Assembly: GCF_037126465.1 (NCBI RefSeq)
Contig: NC_088204.1
Span: 68,013,807 to 68,077,806 of the forward strand
Reading direction: 5' to 3'
Origin: Ornithodoros turicata
Taxonomy: Eukaryota > Arthropoda > Arachnida > Ixodida > Argasidae
Length of the DNA: 64,000 bases
Below the pieces are notes generated by a model. It had not been told where the DNA came from, did not search any database, and saw only the letters and a program-made list of their open reading frames with translations. Each line of letters begins with the position of its first letter. Within the stretch, counting starts at the first letter, position 1. This document shows, in pieces, positions 56,501 to 64,000 of the stretch. Made by a program: the position numbers and the translations under genes.

Positions 56501-59500
56501 TCGTGGCTTTCGAGCGCGACCTTCCTATACTTCGAGCGTAGTTCAACTCTACCAAATTGGTGGCGCTGTCGAACAATATGTCGTCATTTGTTTACATACA
56601 GGGAGAGGTCTCTTGGCTGTAACGCGTAGGGATGTACCTGTAGGGACCCACCACGCCGGGACGCATATCATGAGCATATTCTGTAGTAGCGGAAGCTATC
56701 GCTAATACCGCGACATAAGGTAGCATCAGGAACAGAACCAGCGCGTAAGGTGAGTGTCTACGCGCGAGGTGTGTCCGCCCAGTGGCGATAAATTGTCACT
56801 TTGTTCAGTTCTTCGTGGAACAATCCAATGGCCCCTGTGTGCGCGTACACTCTTAAAAATGAAGTTCACCACATTGCGCGCTCCTAGCCGACCATCATCT
56901 TGAACGATACGGTTATCTGCCCTGATTTGTTTAAAACTGGACGCGTACGCCTTTTTTGTTACACAGATTATATTCATAATAGTAATGAAAAAGGCGCACA
57001 CCTGCCATTTTCAGATAGCGATGTCGTTAGAGATGATGGTTGGCTATGAGCGTGCTATGCGGTGAAGTTCATTTCTGAGAAATGAACTTCATCGCATGGC
57101 CCTTCACCAGGCCCACCACCACCTCATTTCTCATAACAACAATATTTTTGGGGTATGGTGCTGGAAGCAATACTGGAGGTTGTCTCTAAAACAGTGCATG
57201 GGGAGTGAGAGAGAGAGATACATGATGATGATGATATGGGGATGGTGCATTGGCTGTTCAATGCGAGTACTGCAAAATGATATGTGGTATGCTGTTGGAA
57301 GACCGCTCAGACGACTGCGTTGGGTGGAAAATCACTGTGACGTCCAGTACAGCGTAGTATATACTACGTCAAACAACTTACTTATTATTTCTGTTCTTAT
57401 GTGATTAGACTGCAATGGTCAATGGAAGGTCCAAAAGACATGCAAAGAATAGCAGGCCGAGAACGAGTGCAAGTTCGTTGTCCGGGAATCTCATGCCGCC
57501 CGATCTCGTCAGACTGAGAAGGAGTAAGCGCTATTATACTTATGCATCTAATACTTCACAAAGTACAGTTACAACACTTAACTTCGATTTACTAATGCGT
57601 AGAAAAAACTGTTTGTTTCCAGGAACGAGTACTCACAGCTGCAATTGACTTCTATGTTGCTTCCGTCTTACTGTAATGATGCTGCGATTTCAGCGATTTC
57701 TGAGTTGATGCAGCGATGACTGAATGATCCTACAAGAAAAGTTGGAAACGGGTCATCGCGCTTATAAAGCTGCAAAAGTGCGCGTGCGCCATGGCTCGGG
57801 AAGCCCGCCACAATTTCTTTAGTGTAATTCTCGATCTCTCGTTTTCGTGGGAACAGCAAATTCTAGAACATTATCACCTTGCAATTTTAACCGAATCTCG
57901 ATAGGGGTCCTCTAGAGCTTGACCTTGACTGTCTTTGAGAGATCGTTACTGACACCTTCCATTATTACACGGAGTGGCTGCATCGCGGCAACGGTCATAG
58001 GAAGTTATGATGGCCGAGAACGTTGGTTAGGAGTCCCTCAACCAATATTTAATGATGGTGCTATAGCTGGGTCTAGACACCCAGCACATTGCGAATACAC
58101 ATTGCGCACTCGCTCTGTAGGTCACCTGCGCTCATCGTTCTTTTATTCGTTGGAGAACACACTGCACCTAAAAACGAAAAAAAAAATTGTGGATCACCTC
58201 AGTGCTCCTTTAAAGCCCCGCTCTGTCTCGCTCACATCTCTCGCTGTGTTTTTGTTTTTGTTGCGCCACTCTCCCCAACATGATTTATTGAATCCCTTCG
58301 CAGCTTGCGGCATCGAATCCCAAACACGGATTGCAGGAGGACGAAATGCCACCTTGATGCGCTGGGGCTGGATCGTAAGCGAATATCGTTTACCAAATAT
58401 CAACAGACGATTTTACAAATTTGCGCGCGCCACCAAGCGCGCGGCGCAAAGCAGCATGGGAACTTTGAGCGACACTGTTCCGTCGTCTGCTTACCCCGGC
58501 TGGCGCTGCTGCTCCGCAAACCGGGAATTTTGTTGTTCTTCTTCTACCCCCGCCTCTCACCGTCTCGTAATCCTTTAAGGCGCTATAAGTTCCCATGATG
58601 TGGGCAAGCTAACGCATGTATGGCTGGGCCTCCACGATGATGCCAATATATATATATATATATATATGTCCCATCCTACAGTTAGACCTTGTATCGCCCA
58701 CTGCAGGATGGGACAAGCGTTAGCGTGCCTTTTTAGAAAGGCAGGCGCCACCTGGTGCACGCGAGGACTCATGGGAGCTTAGACCTTCCTGCAGCATTGC
58801 TGGACGGCCAGAAGCGGAGGGAGAAGAACAGCAACAACATTCCGGGTGTGCGCGGTGGAAGCGTCTGCCGGGGTAAACCATAACCGCGCGCGTCTTTCTA
58901 AAGTCGTCTATTGTCCATATCAATATAACCACAAGGAATATACAAACCCCTCTCTACTTCCTCTTCTTTGGTTTCTACGCAGGCGGGAATCCTTTACAGC
59001 ACCACAAACGAGCAGTTCTGTGGTGGAGCCCTCATCAGTAACCGATACGTTATTACAGCAGCACACTGCACTGACGGGTAAGATTATTCGTGCGGTGCAT
59101 GATCACTTACTGATACCGTTCAACAAAAACTGGGCTTCGACGTTATTTAAAATTTATCTGCAGTTAGAAGGGTCGAATTAAAGGAACAATGTTGCAGAGG
59201 TATACAGGGTGTCCCACCGAAAAAGGGCCAGGGGCTAAAGGAAAAACGGAGTGCTCTACACAAATGGAACCAACTGTACGTGCTTGGCAGTTGTGTGGTC
59301 TATTCAAAAATATTTTTTTCATCGCCCCTTGTCAATTAATTAGCGGTAATTCATTTTCTAACTTTTTAATTATTGGTTTTAGCTCTCAGATGTCAATGAG
59401 GAAGTTGTAGTACATGTCGAAAAAGACACAACAGAAGTGGTTCGAGGTCGCTATGGCTTGTGGTTTCGTTTTTTCCCAGGTTGAAAAGTTGGTTTCAGAT

Positions 59501-62500
59501 GCCGGCTGACCGCAGATCGGTGCCCACAATCCGGCACCTGCGCGCGATGATTCCAGCGCCCTCCGGCGTACATTGACCTTGAGATTAACGCTTGGAGACC
59601 ATCCTTGGGCCACGTCACACAAGAGGAAGATATTTCACCTGTTTCACGGCACACCTATCAGAGTGCACTGCAATCGTCGCGCGCGGGTGCCGGATTGTGG
59701 GCAGCGATTTGCGGTCCGCCCGGCATCTGAAACCAACTTTTAGACCCGGGAAAAAACGAAACCACAAGCCATAGCGACCTCGAACCACTTCAGTTGTGTC
59801 TTTTTCTACATGTACTACAACTTCCTCATTGACATCTGAGAGCTAAAACCGATAATTAAAAAGTTAGAAAATGAATTACCGTTAATTAATTGACAAGGGG
59901 CGATGGAAAAAATATTTTTGGATAGACCACACAACTGCCAAGCACGTACAGTTTGTTCCATTTGTGTAGAGCACTCCGTTTTTTCTTTAGCCCCTGGCCC
60001 TTTTTCGGTGGGACACCCCGTATATCACTGTGTAGTTCACAGTTCACGCCACCCCCGGGCAGGTACGTGACTGGCAGAAGAATTGGTAAACACACAAATA
60101 CATACATAAATAAATAGGGTTATTCGCAGTGAGCCTTCGTCTGAGCTGAAGATTTGGCGGCGAGGTGTCGGTGTACTCGCTTGCCATTTATTGATTCTGA
60201 GCCAGCTGGTGCAACTCCCTAGTGTGCACTCTTTGAAACGCAGTATCAACTTGTAAAAGATTTGTACCAAAATAGCAGCATAAAATCCCCGTTTGTAGCT
60301 TGCGACTGCAGCAATGACATGTGTCAAGATGTCATGTGTCAAAGGTCTTTGGGTGCTGGCGTGCCCGGAAATCAGCTCATACCTGCCATGCGAGCCCTTG
60401 TGCACTTCCACGTCTCGACGGATCTCTTTGACACTTTGTGATGCTCTTTGTTTGTTTTTAGTGCATTGAGTTTTTTGCACTCGTGTCTGGACACGTGTGC
60501 GTCACGAAGTGTATAGATTTGTACAGTTTGCCCATTCTTCTTTTTCCCCACCCTCCTTTCCCTTCAGTTGATTTACACATAATGAGCCCTAAATAGAAGG
60601 CGTCCTGGAGTAGCCAGCCCCGATTAGATTCAGACTAACTGTGTCGTTTTTTATTTTTTTATTTTGCCTCTTATTTTACCTTTTATTGATGCTCATTTTA
60701 TTCGCAACGAAATATTCTCCGTAATTGCATGTCGATGCTCTCAGAATATTACATGTACCATTTTTTCCCCCCTTTTTTTTTTTTTTTTTCAATCGCAGGT
60801 TGGGGATCTCCGACATGAAAGTCTTACTGGGCAGCAGCGACCTTAACAGCCCTATGGGTAAAATTTTTAATGTTTCACGGCTACGACAACACAGGGGCTT
60901 CAAGAGGGACACCCTTGAGAACGACATCGCTATTCTACGACTGAAATGGCCGGCCAGATTCAACGAGAATATTCGTCCCATTTGCCTGCCAACCAGCAGA
61001 GACGAAACATTCTTTGGCAAAATGGCCAATGTAGCTGGGTGGGGACATCTCTTTTTCGGTAAGGAAGCGTTTCAATGCAAGTTTAGCGCTATGGGTACCG
61101 CTCATAACATGCTGTAAACGAATTCTATTACGATTGACTTACAATTACAGCGATATTGTGTGGCGTCTCACTCTTGGGTACTAATAATCAGCACACTTAT
61201 ATTCAGGGTGCTCCAACTGACGGGCAAAAAGATCCGCCAATTAATCATTTGCTGCGACAAATGACAGTGAGCCCTGAGGTGATGAGCCACAAATTAAGTG
61301 CACCCTAAAACCGAAAGCAGTAAAATAGGGAGTAATTGCAGCTTCTAGTTCCCTAGATTGCAGTTCCTCCCTATTTTAGTCCCCTAACCCCGACATTTAC
61401 TCCCCAGGAATGCAAATTTTCACTGAACTTCGCAAATGGTCGTCCAAATGCCACAGTCTACGTGTGCTCTTGGTCAATTTGAAGGCATAAATTTCCCACC
61501 CACGCAGAATACGAAACAGGTAGAGCTTCTTTCTTCGCAAATTGTGCCCTATGTATGTCGCAAGACTTTATATCACTCGATATATCGCGGTTGACGGTTT
61601 GATTCAAAGTATTTTCATGCATGGAGACGAATTATGTACCCGGGACTCTTAGAACAGAGCGTGATATGCAGTCTCCGCTCTGTGACATTCATTTACTCCC
61701 ATGCATTTACTCCCGAAAGGGACTATTTTTTATGGCACTGCATTTAGTCCCTAAAAGGAGTAAAATACTCCTTTTTTCTTACAGTGTGGCAAATTTCTTC
61801 ATTCTTTGTTGTTTTTATTGTTTGTTTTATCACGTGGTAGCGCCGCGAAGCAACTGTGGCTATGGGCAGCATACACATGTGGACAGACGAAGAGAGGATA
61901 GCAGGAAGAAGTGAGGGATAGGGGGATTATTATGCATAGGGGATTAATTCCTGCATGAGGGTTAGTATGCGGCGCGGGCTGACTTCAGGGGGAACTGTGC
62001 CCACATTCGTTTTGGAAAGTTTGGCCAAGGAAAACCTCAGACAGCGCAGACTGAGGTAGAATTCCATCTCCGTCACCTTCCAGTCTTAAGTATACGGCTT
62101 TGGCTACAACCAACCAGCGGATGTTTTCATTAGAGAGTTTTGTACATCGTACGCTATCGCTTTTGCGTGCGTAAGGAATAGCGTGGCGTTTCTGCGCAAT
62201 GCGCGAAGCTCTCTTTACGTTTTGCGCGCGCGCTGAACCACCAACGCTATCCCTTGCGTACTCAAAGGCGATAACGTACGACGCACTAAAAGTCTATATT
62301 CACTCGGCCATGCCCCTGGTTTTCCCCATTCATTTATTTGATTGTTTGTAAGAAAAAATATTATCAATTTGTTTGTTCGTTCTTGCTGTAACAAACGTTG
62401 TGTTTGCCGAGAAAAGCCAGTAAGTGCTGTTCTTAGCTACGATATGGCAGCTTTTTTTTCAAAGCCTCGTTACATTATCATTGCAGGAGGACCTTCGAGT

Positions 62501-62626
62501 CCAACGTTACAGGAAGCTGAAGTAAGAATTTGGAACAATACGGAGTGCCAAGGAGCTTTTCCTCAGCCAATAACAGACGTCTTCCTGTGTGCGGGAGACA
62601 GAAAAGGAGGAGTTGATTCCTGTAAG
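53505..62626 (+). CDS. secreted trypsin-like serine protease zymogen, exons 1-7 (3' end beyond window)
   Basis: Exons are 53505-53586, 54861-54958, 57409-57523, 58304-58374, 58983-59077, 60799-61058 and 62487-62626. All have AG/GT borders and compatible phases, 861 nt, 287 residues. Exon 1: signal peptide MWKKLVCALLWTFLSCGNG. Exons 2-3: polar, basic propeptide with no clip domain. Exon 4: CGIESQTRIAGGRNATLMRW, with activation predicted after Arg107; the new N-terminus is IAGG instead of the usual IVGG/IIGG. Exon 5: FCGG and TAAHC (His150). Exon 6: ENDIAIL (Asp196), PICLP and VAGWG. Exon 7 ends GVDSCK, where the Asp marks the trypsin specificity pocket. The GDSGGP exon would start in phase 0 after the GTAAGT donor at 62627 and is not in the window. 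Exons 1-3 rest only on splice signals and phase. Confidence 0.85.
56325..56610. mobile_element. MITE copy, inverted relative to 3907-4195
   Basis: Runs from TAGACTTCTACCCGAGAAAC through the ACGTCATGATGACGTTGGTA block to CGTCATTTGTTTACATACAG. This is the reverse complement of the copy at 3907-4195. Lies in intron 2 of the protease gene. Confidence 0.65.
56848..57075. mobile_element. MITE, CACTCTTAAAAATGAACTTC family, atypical right end
   Basis: The left end CACTCTTAAAAATGAAGTTC is preceded by TA. The body matches 34921-35168. At the right, GTGAAGTTCATTTCT runs straight into AGAAATGAACTTCATCGCA, a tail-to-tail inverted junction instead of a normal end. Protease intron 2. Confidence 0.65.
58422..58886. 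repeat. inverted pair of the 21215-type repeat around a TA microsatellite
   Basis: 58422-58605 matches 21215-21455 directly and 58737-58886 matches it in reverse. Between them lie an AT dinucleotide run (about 58646-58668) and a smaller inverted pair (GTCCCATCCT, AGGATGGGAC). The whole is a nested foldback in protease intron 4. Confidence 0.65.
59203..60022. mobile_element. large foldback element with ~355-bp inverted arms
   Basis: The left arm from TACAGGGTGTCCCACCG to about 59556 and the right arm from about 59668 to CGGTGGGACACCCCGTA are long imperfect reverse complements. The loop is about 110 bp, and TA flanks both ends (59201-59202, 60023-60024). No transposase. Located in protease intron 5. 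Confidence 0.9.
61227..61790. repeat. dispersed repeat with internal hairpin, related to 33380-33465
   Basis: TAAAATAGGGAGTAATTGCA near 61321 pairs with TGCAGTTCCTCCCTATTTTA near 61359. The right end (TTTAGTCCC, then ACTCCTTTTTTCTTACAGTG) resembles the block ending near 33463. Borders are unclear. Lies in protease intron 6. Confidence 0.4.
62145..62294. mobile_element. ~150-bp hairpin element
   Basis: The left arm (CGTACGCTATCGCTTTTGCG, then GGAATAGCG) and the right arm (CGCTATCCCTTGCGTACTCA, then GATAACGTACGACGCAC) are imperfect inverted repeats. Protease intron 6. Confidence 0.65.
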
Positions 62627-62629
62627 GTA

Positions 62630-63340
62630 AGTTGAAGCAAAGCTTGGGAGCTGAAGGAAATCTCTTCTTCTGCCAGACAAGATAAGGGCTGAGAGTATGC
62701 GGGTACATTTTAAGTTAAAAAATAGGTGAAATCGAAAACCTGACGTAGTCACGGAGGAAGAATACACAGGAGCGGCCATTTCTGTGGGACCCCTCTGGCG
62801 GTCGCTCGTGCCAAATTGCTCGGGCCATTACTTCCTGTCCACCACGTGATCCTCTCTAAAGTTTCGGTTTAGCAATGCGTTGTTGCTCGCGCTGCTTTCC
62901 GTGCTTTTATGTCTTTCCAAGGTCATTTACTCTTAGAATGTGAGCACCATTGCGGAAACAACGTTTCGTTAACGTGCCCTTACCACGGTTGCGGCTGTCG
63001 TTCAACAGAAAGCAGCTCTGTCACGGGAATAACGTTTCATTCGTAAGTACGTACTTGATCGGTTGTTTCGTACCCCTGCCTGCGAGAGAGTCATCTTGAA
63101 TCGTTCCTTTGCAAGCTGAAGCTGTGCTACAGCTGCAGATTCATTTGAGTTCCTCCGTTGTTGTACAAGTTTCATTACTGGCATGCTTTACCACCTGATA
63201 TACAAACACACGAAACGTGGCCACGTCGTCACACAAACGTCGCTGCCACGAATGCTGTTTTTAGTCCTACGTTCCTGTCCTACAGATCGTGAGCGGTCTT
63301 GTAATCGAAGAATTGAAAGGCATTACTGTAATCCATACCG
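62630..63340. other. protease intron 7 or downstream; no recognisable gene
   Basis: No exon with a GDSGGP motif was found before the window end, so the last protease exon(s) should lie to the right. Confidence 0.5.
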
Positions 63341-63344
63341 TGCA

Positions 63345-64000
63345 CCTATGGCTTACCACACTATCTACGCCGCAGGCCACAGGCTAGTTCTCCAGTGGGT
63401 TCCAGCCCATTGTGGTGTCGTGGGGAACGAGCAGGCCGACAGCGCCGCAGAAGCAGCACTCTCGTCTCGGAACCGGACCCGTATTGTTCTGCTCAGAGGA
63501 GACCGCCGTTCAATTCTGCGACGTCTAGTGACACCCCTGGCTTCCCGCCAACGGACAACCGACATTCTTCCCCCCTCTATGTTGAACAGAGTTGATCCCA
63601 CGCTCGCTTTCCGCATGCCACGAAACACATCTCGTCAGGATGCTGCATTAATCCACCGCATCCGCCTCGATGTGGCCTTTACAGCTCAGTGGCGTTACCG
63701 CTTGAGACAAATTGATTCTCCCACCTGCTGCCACTGTGGTGCTCTTGAGGATCTGGAGCACATTCTTCTTCATTGCCCTCACTACGAACCTTCCCGAACC
63801 ACACTCTCCGAATCCCTTTCTCCCTACCGAAATTGCTTGGTCCCTGGCCCAATCCAGCCCAGCAACGCTCTGCGCTCAAAGGTCTTCTGACATTTCTGGA
63901 CACCATCGGACTTCGATCGTTATTGTAAAGGGGCACGTTATTTTATTCCCCCCATTCCACCAAGCACTGGGGTAGAGTATCGCCTGTTGCGATGAAACTC
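63345..64000 (+). pseudogene. 5'-truncated LINE fragment (RNase H end and 3' UTR), runs off the window
   Basis: The frame ending at 63890 contains RLVLQWVPAHCGVVGNEQAD, LLRGDRRSILRRLVTPLASR and the terminal CCHCGALEDLEHILLHC motif. The GGGGTAGAGTATCGCC-type tail continues to the window end. It is a third LINE subfamily, distinct from those at 41-45 kb and 50 kb. Confidence 0.8.

Noticed and set aside
57600..57647. possible terminal exon (TTTCCAG then a short frame to TGA) after protease exon 3
   Set aside because: Exon 3 joins in phase to 58304-58374, which carries the zymogen activation motif. That is far stronger evidence, though an alternative short transcript is not excluded.

Overview
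This window is nuclear DNA of an arthropod, most likely a hard (ixodid) tick. Three things suggest this. Several compact secreted-protein genes have the eight-cysteine single von Willebrand factor C (SVWC) fold, as in the tick 8.9 kDa salivary family. There are tRNA-derived SINEs that look like the tick Ruka family. Non-LTR retroelements and foldback DNA elements are very dense. No bacterial features, tRNA genes, rRNA genes or CRISPR arrays were seen. All work was by eye, so splice sites and repeat borders are predictions.

Layout. 1-7.07 kb: repeats only (a MITE, two SINEs, a LINE tail, a second MITE). 7.07-7.20 kb: an orphan signal-peptide exon on the minus strand. 10.06-10.52 kb: a TIR element. 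11.36-14.01 kb: a satellite array of eleven ~241-bp units. 15.8-17.25 kb: an internally deleted LINE interrupted by a palindromic element. 18.8-22.5 kb: a TIR element, a Ty3-type integrase remnant and a full palindromic element. 22.7-50.2 kb: four minus-strand SVWC genes (A 22682-26101, B 29566-31370, C 35949-38121, D 49405-50175), with a nearly complete LINE (about 40.0-45.5 kb) between C and D. 53.5-62.6 kb and beyond: a plus-strand trypsin-like serine protease gene, seven exons visible, whose catalytic-serine exon lies past the window. The window ends in another LINE 3' fragment.

The four SVWC genes share one architecture. A 100-103 nt first exon encodes the signal peptide and a short N-terminus and ends in phase 1. 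A second exon carries all eight cysteines with identical spacing. They are clearly tandem paralogues. Gene B has gained a long Ser/Thr/Pro mucin tail built from an 81-bp (162-bp higher-order) repeat. In ticks, SVWC proteins are mostly secreted into saliva or haemolymph. The protease is a secreted zymogen with trypsin-type specificity residues. No direct functional link between the two gene sets can be read from the sequence.
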